Assembly (NCBI GenBank): GCA_021772595.1
Contig: JAJFLS010000312.1
Location: 1-6,202 of the forward strand
DNA: 6,202 nucleotides
Direction of reading: 5' to 3'
DNA from: Opitutales bacterium
Lineage (GTDB): Bacteria > Verrucomicrobiota > Verrucomicrobiia > Opitutales > Opitutaceae
This document shows positions 1-6,202 of this stretch, in pieces; the first letter of the stretch is position 1, and every line of letters begins with the position of its first letter. Below the pieces are notes generated by a model. It was given only the letters and a program-made list of their open reading frames with translations, did no database searches and was not told the DNA's origin. Both the position numbers and the translations under genes were made by a program.

Positions 1-56
1 ACCCGTTCGCTACCATTCTGGGATTTTCTCTTCTGGATCGTAGATGAGCCGTTGCC

Positions 57-161
57 TTACTCCACCAGGCAGGCGTCTATCTGGTTTTTGAGGGCTTCGC
101 GATCTAGGTTGATGCCGTTGAAGACTAGTTCTTGGCGGCGGTCGTGGTGGTGGGATCCCGC
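57..161 (-). pseudogene. C-terminal remnant of a CobW/COG0523-family GTPase (metallochaperone)
   Basis: Reading the minus strand between the TAA at 164-162 and the TAA at 59-57 gives 34 residues. They include DRRQELVFNG (about 143-114), then INLDREALKNQ and DACLVE at the end. This matches the conserved CobW C-terminal pattern DRRQELVFIG-x-LD-x-x-AL-x-x-x-LDACL, which in intact proteins sits at the end of a GTPase of more than 300 aa. The GTPase domain (Walker A, the CxCC metal motif) is missing: an in-frame stop lies only nine codons before the DRRQ motif, and the YgjP-like gene follows 70 bp upstream. I therefore read it as the severed 3' end of a host gene with a natural stop. CobW proteins supply metal ions such as zinc or cobalt to client enzymes, but this fragment cannot do so. 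The motif is seen directly; the pseudogene status is inference. A chimeric assembly could give the same picture. Confidence 0.6.
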
Positions 162-229
162 TTAGTATGAAGCCGAGCCCCGCAACAATACCGTTTTGGT
201 TCTTCGCGTTTAACTTGTAGTTAGCGTTT
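162..229. other. Gene-free junction between the CobW remnant and the YgjP-like gene
   Basis: No gene, SD-preceded start or clear terminator is visible here. A perfect 8-bp palindrome GGGATCCC (152-159) lies just inside the CobW remnant at this end. The minus strand just after the peptidase stop contains a weak 5-bp hairpin (TAACT-aca-AGTTA) without a U-run, which is too weak to call a terminator. The stretch probably holds the recombination point between island and host sequence (inference). Confidence 0.4.
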
Positions 230-931
230 TCATAGGTCGAAGCCAGCGCCGTTCTTGCGGAGCCATTCTTTTCGCTCGCGATAATTCGGCATCACTTTAT
301 CGACCTCGTTCCAGAACGGTTCTGCGTGGTCAAGATGGTGGAAATGGCAAAGCTCGTGGACAACAATATAATCGATGATCGACTGCGGCGCCATCATGCA
401 TTTCCAATGAAATGTTAGCTTGCCGCTAGGTGAATATCTCGCCCATTTGTAGCCGATGTCGCGAACTTCGATCTCGTTTCGATTTACGCCGACTTTTGGA
501 GCGAAGTAATCGACACGTTTTCGAATTCGCTCCAATCCGCGACTTGCGTAGAAATTTCTAAACGCTTCTTGAACTACTTTTTCGTTTCCAGTTTCGACGA
601 GATCGCGCAGCAACACGAAGCGTCCATTCTTAAGCATCAGGCTATCCTTTTGATTGCTGACGAGCGCTAGGCGATAGGATCGTCCAAGATACAAGAAGCC
701 TTCGCCGTTTTTATATTCACGAAGAACTTTGGTAGCGTTCAGGTCACGCCATTCGGCCAGACTTTGATAGATCCAAAAATGTTTCGACTTTACGATGTCG
801 GAAACTCTTTCGTCATCGATCCAATCCGGCACTCTAACGAGAACTTTGCCGTCACGTTCGATGATGATGTCTGCAGTAGCCCGTCGACTTCGGATTACTT
901 CGTAGGGAATTACTTCGGCTTTGCTCTTCAT
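230..931 (-). CDS. YgjP-like (COG1451/DUF45) zinc metallopeptidase coupled to hsdR
   Basis: This is a 233-aa predicted soluble zinc peptidase of the SprT/YgjP zincin group, with no signal peptide or membrane segment. The N-terminal half (residues 8-90) has the family's beta-rich start, with RSRRATADIIIERDGKVLVRVP-type strands and LYLGRSYRL. The C-terminal half carries the active site VVHELCHFHHLDHAEPFW. H192 and H196 are zinc ligands, E193 is the catalytic base and H202 is the likely third ligand. These are followed by the family tail VMPNYRERKEWLRKNG. The usual WGSC box before the active site is replaced by KWARYSPSG (162-170). I chose the ATG at 931-929 because it overlaps the hsdR stop as ATGA and the conserved fold begins there. 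The 50 extra codons in frame upstream lie inside hsdR and look like out-of-frame sequence. COG1451 genes are common beside hsdR, but their substrate is unknown. A role in HsdR turnover is only inference. Confidence 0.85.
   Translation of the reverse strand: MKSKAEVIPYEVIRSRRATADIIIERDGKVLVRVPDWIDDERVSDIVKSKHFWIYQSLAEWRDLNATKVLREYKNGEGFLYLGRSYRLALVSNQKDSLMLKNGRFVLLRDLVETGNEKVVQEAFRNFYASRGLERIRKRVDYFAPKVGVNRNEIEVRDIGYKWARYSPSGKLTFHWKCMMAPQSIIDYIVVHELCHFHHLDHAEPFWNEVDKVMPNYRERKEWLRKNGAGFDL
928..931 (-). other. ATGA stop/start overlap, hsdR to peptidase (translational coupling)
   Basis: The hsdR TGA (930-928) overlaps the peptidase ATG (931-929). The bases before the ATG (GACAGTCTATTAAG) hold no Shine-Dalgarno sequence, so re-initiation by ribosomes finishing hsdR is the likely way the peptidase is translated. 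This ties its output to HsdR synthesis. Confidence 0.8.
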
Positions 932-3900
932 CTTAATAGACTGTCGTGTCGTTTTTCGGCAAGCTTGACGATTTCGACCGATATCCGTTCGTGCTTTGCC
1001 GCGAGGGCCGCAATATTCGCAATCAAGATTTCCGTATCGATATTGCCTCGAAGCTTCTTCACTTCGATTGGCTTTTTCCAAAAATCCAAGACGTCAATGG
1101 TGTCTTGAAGTAGCGCGACAATGCTGAGCATGAGTTTCTTTAGAGGAATTTCGTCTTCTATCGGGGGGCTTGAGTTGTTATAGGCTAGCTGTAGCACGTG
1201 GTCGTAGAATGTAGTTGCCTCTTTGGTGAGCCCCTCGGCGGATTCGCTTCTTCCTTCCATCGCTTCGTCACGAATTTTCTCCAAATCTTCGGCAAGCGCT
1301 TTCCAATTATCGCGATGCTGTTCAATTAGTTTTTCGAGTTTCTCGCTGAGCTTCGAGTAGAAGGCTGGGTCTTCATCGAATTTGACTGTGCAGTGCTTGC
1401 GAATCGCATGCTCCATTTCGCTGGCTTTTGCTTCGGGGTCGCCTTTCGAGTGACGATTTACGTGAGCGAGAAAGTCGTCCGAGAGCAACTCGACGGGCGG
1501 AATCTTCGGATTGATGCCGAGATCGATCAAATGCTCATTGATGAGCGCTCGCACTTTTTCGCCTGCATCGGCGATGTCGAGAGTTTCGTCTTTGTAGCGC
1601 TCCTTCGCCATCCGAAGAAGGTAACCGAACTTGCGGGCGATTCCCCGATAGGCATGTCCAGCTGGACTAGGTAGGATGAGGTTAAGGCTCTGCAGAAACT
1701 TTTTCAGATAAATGTCGAAGTCGGCTCGCCGCTTGATGTCTTTCAAGGCGCCGACCGCTTTGTGGACGAGAGCGACTTCCGCTTCCGGCGTAGGCAACTC
1801 GCCTTTCACGAAGGATTTGATTTCGCTGATACCTGCGGATTTGAAATGCTGAAGTAAACGTTGGTAGCGCTCTTCGAGAATGGGCAGTTCGCTCAGGATG
1901 TTTTTCAATCCGCTTTGAATATCCTGTAGATCCTCTTTGGAATAGATCGAAAGAGCCGAAGTTAAGTTATTGGCCAGGCCAATGTAATCTACGATGAAGC
2001 CGCGATGTTTGTTCGTTCTCACTCGATTCACGCGAGCAATCGCTTGAAGCAGGTTGTGCTCCTTCAGCTTCTTGTCGATGTACATCACTTGCTCGATCGG
2101 GGCGTCGAAGCCGGTTAGAAGCATGTCGCAAACCACGAGAAACGCGATACCGGTCAGTTCCTCGCCTGGATCTTTTAAATCGAAGGGCTTGCAGAAGTTC
2201 TCAACGGCGTTCCAACGCTTCGCTTCCTTGCGGGCTTCGATAATCGTCGCGAGTTCGTTGGTGGCATCCGACGAGATGATAACCGCCGTCTTGAGAAAAG
2301 CGATACGCCGGATCAGGGCTTCATCTGGTTTTGGTTGCAGCTTTTCCTGGTCGATTCGTTCGAGAAGCGCGGCTCTAATTGCATATTGATAGCGAATAGC
2401 AGCGAGCTTCGAGTGGCAGACCACTTGCGCTTTGAAGGCGTCGGGTAGAATGTTGTCGATGTAGTGGTCGACCAGATCCTTGGCGATTGCTTCGATGCGG
2501 TTTTCCGCTTCTAGAATATCGCCCGAGGCTCCGTATTTCTTTTTGATCGCTAGCAGTTCTTCGTCGCTGCGTTCTTTAAAGAGGTCTTCAAATTTCGTAT
2601 CGAAGCCGTGTTTGTCTGTGATCGCTGTATCGGCAGTACGGCCTTCGTAAAGGATTTGCAGCGTAGCGCCATCATGTACGGCATCCATCAGCTTGTAGGT
2701 GTCGATGTATTCGCCGAAGCGCTTTACCGTTCGCTTGTTGCCATGCTGTTCGGTGATCAGCGGTGTACCCGTGAATGCCACTCGGGTCGCATTGGGAAAG
2801 GCTTCGAAGAGATTGTCTCCCAGATCCGAACCTTGAGTGCGGTGGGCCTCGTCGATCATGATGAGGATGCGCTCCGATTCATTGACGATTCCGAAAGTAA
2901 CGCTCGAAGGTATTGATCCGTAGATCGTCCCCCCTTCGGCGGCCATTAGTGGTTCTTCAGCGATGGAGTCTTCGCTACTGGACAAGGCGTTAGCAATTGT
3001 AGACGGAAGAACCTCGTCTCGCTCTCCGAATTTGTGGGCCATGACCATGTTGATATCCGAGGCAGCGGTACTGAGATGCTCGCGTAGCTCAGCCGTACTT
3101 GCGATGACGTTTACTTTGCCGCCGATCAGCTTAGTGGTACGAGCGAGCTGATCCTCGAGAGCGACCCGGTCGTTTACTAAAAGGATTTTGAGATCTTTAA
3201 GATCTGCAGAGGCTCTCAGCATGCGGGCGACGAAGACCATGGTGAGCGACTTGCCGCTTCCTTGGGTGTGCCAGACGACCCCAGAGCGTTCTTCTTGCGT
3301 AGCGCCATTGCGGAGTCGTTCGATCATCTTGCGGGCCGCGCGGTACTGCTGGTAGCGACAAACGACTTTTATGCGCTGTCCTGAGTCCGTATCCATGAAT
3401 ACCGTGCAGGAGCGCAAGATATCGACAAGAGTAGCGGGAGCGAGAAGCCCCTGGATAAGTTTTTCCTGCTCGCGTTCGATTCCTAGAGGCGGCGTGTAGG
3501 CTTTATTTCTCTCGGGCCAGATATCTTTCCAAGCGTAGAAGTGCTCGGGTTCGGAAGTGATTGTTCCGAAATCCGCCTTCTCGCCGCAGCTGCGAATGAG
3601 AAGGAGATTAGTGTAGAAAAGTCGCGCTTCGCCTTCGCGTAGGCCCGCTGCCTTGGTGTCGGGACGGCCGTTGCGGTACCGGAGGAGTTGCACGAAGGCG
3701 GCGTGCATTGGGTTTGAAGTATTCGAATCGCCAATCTTTGCTTCGACGACAACAAGCGGAATTCCGTTTAAGAAGAGAACGATATCGGGGATGATGAATT
3801 GCTTCACGCAGCCGGGCGTATCCACGCGAAACTGATTTATTGCATGAAACTGGTTTCGCTCCGGATTGGCGAAATCGATGAGCTGGACTACGGGATCTTC

Positions 3901-4224
3901 CTCGCCAGTGACTTCGTTGCGATCAACCTGGGTTTTGAGAAAAAGGCCTTGAGCGGTTTCGTTCGCTTCGAGCAGCGCGCGATTGGGTTGCCTGAGGAGT
4001 TGGGCTTTCAAATCGTCGATCTGTCGATCAGTTAGCCAGTCTTGATTGGCGATCGATCGTATCGAGTCGCGAAATACGTCCGGAAGAATCCATTCTCGGA
4101 ACCCGGCGCGTAAACTCCCCGCAGTATCCGAAGGGATCACGCCGCAACCTTGATCGACTACGGTCCAGCCCAGCGCGTTTAGCTGGTCAAGGAAGGGCTT
4201 TTCTACATGGAGATATTCGGACAC
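928..4224 (-). CDS. hsdR: Type I restriction endonuclease subunit R (HsdR)
   Basis: This 1098-aa ATP-dependent translocase and nuclease subunit of a type I R-M complex is of normal length and looks intact. It starts MSEYLHVEKPFLDQL, typical of the family. The nuclease site is D147 (PDIVLFLNG), E161 and K163 (VVVEAK), with the QxxxY element Q179-Y183. SF2 motor motifs follow: Walker A HTQGSGKS (319-326), DEAH (458-461), FTGTP (484-488), VVCHSK (601-606), LLTGFDAP (702-709) and QAIARVNR (727-734). After the motor comes a helical C-terminal region that normally contacts the methylase core. A stretch of roughly 40 residues (about 403-445) before DEAH is rich in Ser, Glu and Gly and may be a loop insertion. 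The start is GTG (4224-4222), without an SD; an in-frame TAA 15 bp upstream excludes a longer product. Cutting requires HsdM and HsdS, which are not in the window. Confidence 0.97.
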   Translation of the reverse strand: MSEYLHVEKPFLDQLNALGWTVVDQGCGVIPSDTAGSLRAGFREWILPDVFRDSIRSIANQDWLTDRQIDDLKAQLLRQPNRALLEANETAQGLFLKTQVDRNEVTGEEDPVVQLIDFANPERNQFHAINQFRVDTPGCVKQFIIPDIVLFLNGIPLVVVEAKIGDSNTSNPMHAAFVQLLRYRNGRPDTKAAGLREGEARLFYTNLLLIRSCGEKADFGTITSEPEHFYAWKDIWPERNKAYTPPLGIEREQEKLIQGLLAPATLVDILRSCTVFMDTDSGQRIKVVCRYQQYRAARKMIERLRNGATQEERSGVVWHTQGSGKSLTMVFVARMLRASADLKDLKILLVNDRVALEDQLARTTKLIGGKVNVIASTAELREHLSTAASDINMVMAHKFGERDEVLPSTIANALSSSEDSIAEEPLMAAEGGTIYGSIPSSVTFGIVNESERILIMIDEAHRTQGSDLGDNLFEAFPNATRVAFTGTPLITEQHGNKRTVKRFGEYIDTYKLMDAVHDGATLQILYEGRTADTAITDKHGFDTKFEDLFKERSDEELLAIKKKYGASGDILEAENRIEAIAKDLVDHYIDNILPDAFKAQVVCHSKLAAIRYQYAIRAALLERIDQEKLQPKPDEALIRRIAFLKTAVIISSDATNELATIIEARKEAKRWNAVENFCKPFDLKDPGEELTGIAFLVVCDMLLTGFDAPIEQVMYIDKKLKEHNLLQAIARVNRVRTNKHRGFIVDYIGLANNLTSALSIYSKEDLQDIQSGLKNILSELPILEERYQRLLQHFKSAGISEIKSFVKGELPTPEAEVALVHKAVGALKDIKRRADFDIYLKKFLQSLNLILPSPAGHAYRGIARKFGYLLRMAKERYKDETLDIADAGEKVRALINEHLIDLGINPKIPPVELLSDDFLAHVNRHSKGDPEAKASEMEHAIRKHCTVKFDEDPAFYSKLSEKLEKLIEQHRDNWKALAEDLEKIRDEAMEGRSESAEGLTKEATTFYDHVLQLAYNNSSPPIEDEIPLKKLMLSIVALLQDTIDVLDFWKKPIEVKKLRGNIDTEILIANIAALAAKHERISVEIVKLAEKRHDSLLR

Positions 4225-4257
4225 TGTGGTTTGAAGATATTAGACCGTGAAGGAACG

Positions 4258-4782
4258 TTAGTTGGATTGCTCTTGTTGAAGATTACATTCTTTATTCTTT
4301 ATCCAAATCCGAAGTGAGTCTTCTTTTCCACCCCATACGGTATTGATATTTTCCACTCGATTTTCTTCGAATAGCTCAAGTCGATGACCCTGTGCCTTAT
4401 GCATTGCGTTGGTTATTGGGTCACTGATCGTATTAGATTCGCTGAGTAAGCGTTTTTGAAGGTGACTCTCTATCGTATCATCGGATCTTAGGTCTGCATG
4501 TATCAGTTCGTGCTGAATCAACGTCTTTAAGAGATCTTTTTGGGCTTCTCTGAAAAAGTCTAAACGAAAGGCGAAATGATTGTAGCAGTTGAAAGCTCCT
4601 ACTGCGGCATACTGAACGCTACCGAATAACGATTCGAATACTCTAATTTCATCATCCGTTAAATAGAGGTTCCTCTCTTGGCCGAACCGTTTCCAATAGT
4701 TGGCAATTCGGGAACGATTCTTAGCAGGTATCTGATTTAATAATACTTGATCAAAAAAGGTTATGAATTCGGAATTGGTCAT
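4258..4782 (-). CDS. Small HExxH putative zinc metallopeptidase (SprT-like), family not recognised
   Basis: This is a 174-aa protein without a signal peptide or membrane segment. I do not recognise its family. The segment LLKTLIQHELIHADL contains a zincin site, H91-E92-x-x-H95, on a predicted helix. Downstream, KAQGHRLELFEEN gives GH (132-133) followed by an aromatic, as in SprT-type peptidases where this His is the third zinc ligand. There is no Cys-rich zinc ribbon after it; the two cysteines (66, 166) are far apart. The N-terminal third is helical and charged (FDQVLLNQIPAKNRSRIANYWKRF). It starts 12 bp after the nucleotidyltransferase stop, in the same frame, and ends 33 bp before hsdR, so it is probably co-transcribed with both. 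Its GC content is clearly lower than its neighbours'. The bases before the ATG show no SD. Peptidase activity is inferred from the motif; it could also be a non-catalytic metal-binding protein. Confidence 0.75.
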   Translation of the reverse strand: MTNSEFITFFDQVLLNQIPAKNRSRIANYWKRFGQERNLYLTDDEIRVFESLFGSVQYAAVGAFNCYNHFAFRLDFFREAQKDLLKTLIQHELIHADLRSDDTIESHLQKRLLSESNTISDPITNAMHKAQGHRLELFEENRVENINTVWGGKEDSLRIWIKNKECNLQQEQSN

Positions 4783-4794
4783 TGCTCGGTCGTT

Positions 4795-5625
4795 TTAGTC
4801 TCCATGCAGTAGGGCCTCGGCCAAGGTTACATATTGTTGGCGAAGGCGGAGGGATTCTTCGGAGTATTGTTGCAGGTGATTCGTGCCGAGGCGGAATATT
4901 GCGCAGGACATGGGACCTTGGGCGTTGGGATCGAGGAAGTGATCCCGAAGGCTGGTGAGGGCAAACCGGCCTTCCCGATTCCTGGTGTCGACTTCGGTTC
5001 GGAAGCCTTCGATGGCTTTGGCGGTGCCGTCGAGGTAGTTCATGGCCAGATAGAGGACGTCGTGGGCATCCTTGCCCGCTTTCCTTCCGGTGGGACCGCC
5101 GAAGGCATTGAGTTTGAGGACGAGCATGGGTCCGACCTCGGCGACTTTTACCGATTGCGTGGTGGGCGTACCGATCATCAGATTACCCGAAATTTCCATG
5201 CGGCGGTTTACTTCCAGTGCTCGATGAATGCCGGGCATGATGCTGACTTCCATTTCGTCGACCCGGACTGCGCCCCGATCGCTTTTGGCGTCATCGGTCA
5301 GCAAATCGATGTAGAGCGTTGTTCCTTCAACGAGTTTCTCGAAGCGTTGGTATTCCCATCTGAACCCATGGGAAGCGAGCGTATCGCGGATGGAGCCGTA
5401 CATGCCTCCGCTTGCGGCGATTTGGATACCGAAATCGACGTCCAGCGTAACAGGCCCTTGGAGACCGGTTTTGGGTGGATGAGTCAGGTGGCGGATTGCC
5501 AGACCCCCCACCAGTACCAGATCGTCTTCGAAAGCAGCCAGGCTGTCCCAAGCAGTCAGCAAGGCTTTCTCCGCCATCTCTGTGCTTCCGCTCGGGTAGT
5601 CTTGGTAGTGTTCGAATTTCGTCAT
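4795..5625 (-). CDS. AbiEii-like nucleotidyltransferase (putative type IV TA toxin)
   Basis: This 276-aa protein has the DNA polymerase-beta-like nucleotidyltransferase core seen in AbiEii-type toxins. LVLVGGLAIRHLTHP holds the GG pair (40-41) that opens the fold. TLDVDFGI supplies the two metal-binding aspartates D62 and D64, and YIDLL gives a third acidic residue, D107. The C-terminal half has the family's Lys/Asp cluster: K171 (LVLKLNAF), R181, K185-D186 and D189. All expected catalytic residues are present, so the enzyme looks active. Studied AbiEii/MenT proteins transfer nucleotides and stop growth; the target here is unknown. I chose the ATG at 5625-5623 because it overlaps the upstream stop as ATGA and the conserved fold begins soon after. 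A longer reading to 5907 adds 94 Arg/Pro/Ser-rich residues that are only the shadow of the upstream gene. High GC and tight linkage to the AbiEi-like gene support a toxin-antitoxin pair. Confidence 0.85.
   Translation of the reverse strand: MTKFEHYQDYPSGSTEMAEKALLTAWDSLAAFEDDLVLVGGLAIRHLTHPPKTGLQGPVTLDVDFGIQIAASGGMYGSIRDTLASHGFRWEYQRFEKLVEGTTLYIDLLTDDAKSDRGAVRVDEMEVSIMPGIHRALEVNRRMEISGNLMIGTPTTQSVKVAEVGPMLVLKLNAFGGPTGRKAGKDAHDVLYLAMNYLDGTAKAIEGFRTEVDTRNREGRFALTSLRDHFLDPNAQGPMSCAIFRLGTNHLQQYSEESLRLRQQYVTLAEALLHGD
5622..5625 (-). other. ATGA stop/start overlap, antitoxin to toxin (translational coupling)
   Basis: The TGA of the AbiEi-like gene (5624-5622) overlaps the ATG of the nucleotidyltransferase (5625-5623). 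The preceding bases (CACCTTCGCCCG) contain no Shine-Dalgarno sequence, so the toxin is probably translated only after the antitoxin. The overlap also fixes the toxin start, excluding the longer upstream frame. Confidence 0.8.
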
Positions 5626-6202
5626 CGGGCGAAGGTGTCGCTCTTGCGTAGCTCTTGGGCGGCTTCGGGTCCCCGGAGTCCGGCTTTGATGAGATCGAGG
5701 TAGATTTGGGCGTCGCTCACACAGCAGTATTCGCGGACGACTTGAGTAGCTTGGAAGACACCTTCGTCTTTGGGAACAAGCAGCCAGAGATTGCCGCCGG
5801 AATCGACGCGGCGCCCGAGTTTGAAACGACTGATGATTTCTTTGCCTACATATCCCGAAACGACTGAAGGTGTGGTGTGGGATTTTCGTTCCCAAGCGGC
5901 GAACCATTGGGTGAAAGCAATCTGACTGGTCCCAATCGCATCCCGCGTCTCGGAAGCGATTTTCTCGGGGTAGTCCGCCAGAATCGAGTATTCGTGGACA
6001 TCAACCCGCTTGCGGAAATCGTCTTCTTGAACCCACGCGTCGAGAAGGGCGTCGAAATCGACCACTTGGTAGCGGGCGGGAGCCGTCCGATTGCCGGAAG
6101 CGTCTTTGCGGACGTAGCCGGCCTCTTCCAGTGCCTTGAGAATGCGGGAGACGTAGCCGGGGGAGTTTCCGGTGAGGACCTTGATTTCCTCCTGTGTCCA
6201 GC
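5622..6202 (-). CDS. AbiEi-like winged-helix antitoxin, 5' end cut by the window edge
   Basis: The frame stays open to the window edge, giving at least 192 residues with the true start outside. The first visible part, TQEEIKVLTGNSPGYVSRI, then LKALEEAGYVRK, is a winged helix-turn-helix. Next comes YQVVDFDALLDAWVQEDDF, a linker pattern (LLDAW) found after the wing in this family. The C-terminal part has NLWLLVPKDEGVF and VSDAQIYLDLIKAGLRGPEAAQELR, the AbiEi/COG4861 signature (YLDL-x-x-x-x-RG-x-EAA-x-LR). A GTG at 6065-6063 could be taken as a start, but conserved HTH sequence continues upstream of it, so it is an internal valine. Known AbiEi proteins neutralise the AbiEii toxin without binding it stably and repress their own promoter. 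Autoregulation of the whole downstream cluster is therefore possible (inference). The adjoining nucleotidyltransferase supports the assignment. Confidence 0.8.
   Translation of the reverse strand, partial: WTQEEIKVLTGNSPGYVSRILKALEEAGYVRKDASGNRTAPARYQVVDFDALLDAWVQEDDFRKRVDVHEYSILADYPEKIASETRDAIGTSQIAFTQWFAAWERKSHTTPSVVSGYVGKEIISRFKLGRRVDSGGNLWLLVPKDEGVFQATQVVREYCCVSDAQIYLDLIKAGLRGPEAAQELRKSDTFAR

Noticed and set aside
1..16. Minus-strand ATG at 16-14 as the start of a next gene
   Set aside because: Only five codons are visible and the upstream purine stretch is a poor SD, so it cannot be supported.
167..220. 17-codon plus-strand open frame starting MKPSPATIPFW
   Set aside because: It is too short, has no SD and no recognised family; it could equally be part of a dispersed repeat, which I cannot test.
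932..1081. 50-residue N-terminal extension of the YgjP-like peptidase
   Set aside because: It lies inside the hsdR 3' end in another frame, is Arg-rich and unlike the family. The ATGA-coupled ATG at 931 is the better start.
764..1108. Plus-strand open frames opposite hsdR and the peptidase (also at 1393-1674, 2054-2389, 2608-2916, 2963-3151, 3653-3835, 3799-4035)
   Set aside because: All are antisense to strongly supported genes, without recognisable domains or upstream signals.
3483..3755. 90-aa minus-strand open frame inside hsdR (and 5327-5551 inside the nucleotidyltransferase)
   Set aside because: They sit out of frame within genes whose motifs continue unbroken through the region.
4237..4242. 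TAATAT on the minus strand 12 nt before the hsdR GTG, resembling a -10 box
   Set aside because: No -35-like hexamer is found at 16-18 bp, and the motif overlaps an in-frame TAA. Chance occurrence in an AT-rich gap is likely.
4834..5703. 289-aa plus-strand open frame opposite the nucleotidyltransferase
   Set aside because: It is antisense to a gene with clear catalytic motifs and an ATGA-coupled start. The frame stays open because of the high GC of the minus-strand gene, and its translation shows no recognisable domain.
5626..5907. 94-residue N-terminal extension of the nucleotidyltransferase frame
   Set aside because: The translation is Arg/Pro/Ser-rich and lies wholly within the AbiEi-like gene in another frame. 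The ATG at 5625 begins the conserved fold and overlaps the upstream stop.

Overview
The window is one end of an accessory (defence-type) gene cluster in which every supportable gene lies on the minus strand, so the genes read from right to left. In transcription order they are: a winged-helix protein of the AbiEi type (5' end outside the window), an AbiEii-type nucleotidyltransferase, a small HExxH protein of unknown family, the type I restriction subunit HsdR, and a YgjP/COG1451-type HExxH metallopeptidase. The genes are packed like an operon. There are two 4-bp ATGA stop/start overlaps (5622-5625 and 928-931), a 12-bp gap and a 33-bp gap. I see no convincing internal promoter or terminator.

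Right part (4795-6202): this looks like a type IV (AbiE-like) toxin-antitoxin pair, antitoxin first and nucleotidyltransferase toxin second, with high GC (about 55-65% in sampled rows). Middle (4258-4782): a 174-aa putative zinc peptidase, clearly AT-richer (about 35-45% GC in sampled rows), which suggests a different origin. Centre-left (928-4224): a full-length, apparently intact HsdR of 1098 aa with the PD-(D/E)xK nuclease and all main helicase motifs. No hsdM or hsdS lies in the window. If the system is complete they should be further right, upstream of the AbiE pair. Left (230-931): the YgjP-like peptidase is translationally coupled to hsdR.

Left edge (1-229): there is no intact gene. 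It does hold a 34-codon minus-strand remnant (57-161) that matches the C-terminal signature of CobW/COG0523 GTPases (DRRQELVF-x-G followed by LDR-x-AL and DACL). I read this as a decayed or interrupted host gene marking the island boundary.

Organism: mid-GC (around 50-60%). None of the four visible start codons has a Shine-Dalgarno sequence. A Gram-negative bacterium such as a member of the Verrucomicrobiota/Planctomycetota would fit, but the window has no marker gene and this is a weak guess.

How the parts may work together (inference): HsdR would cut unmodified DNA, the AbiE pair would add abortive infection or stabilise the island, and two different zincins flank HsdR. Placing proteases on both sides of the restriction subunit is the most unusual feature. 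It suggests proteolytic control of restriction or a protease effector added to the R-M locus.
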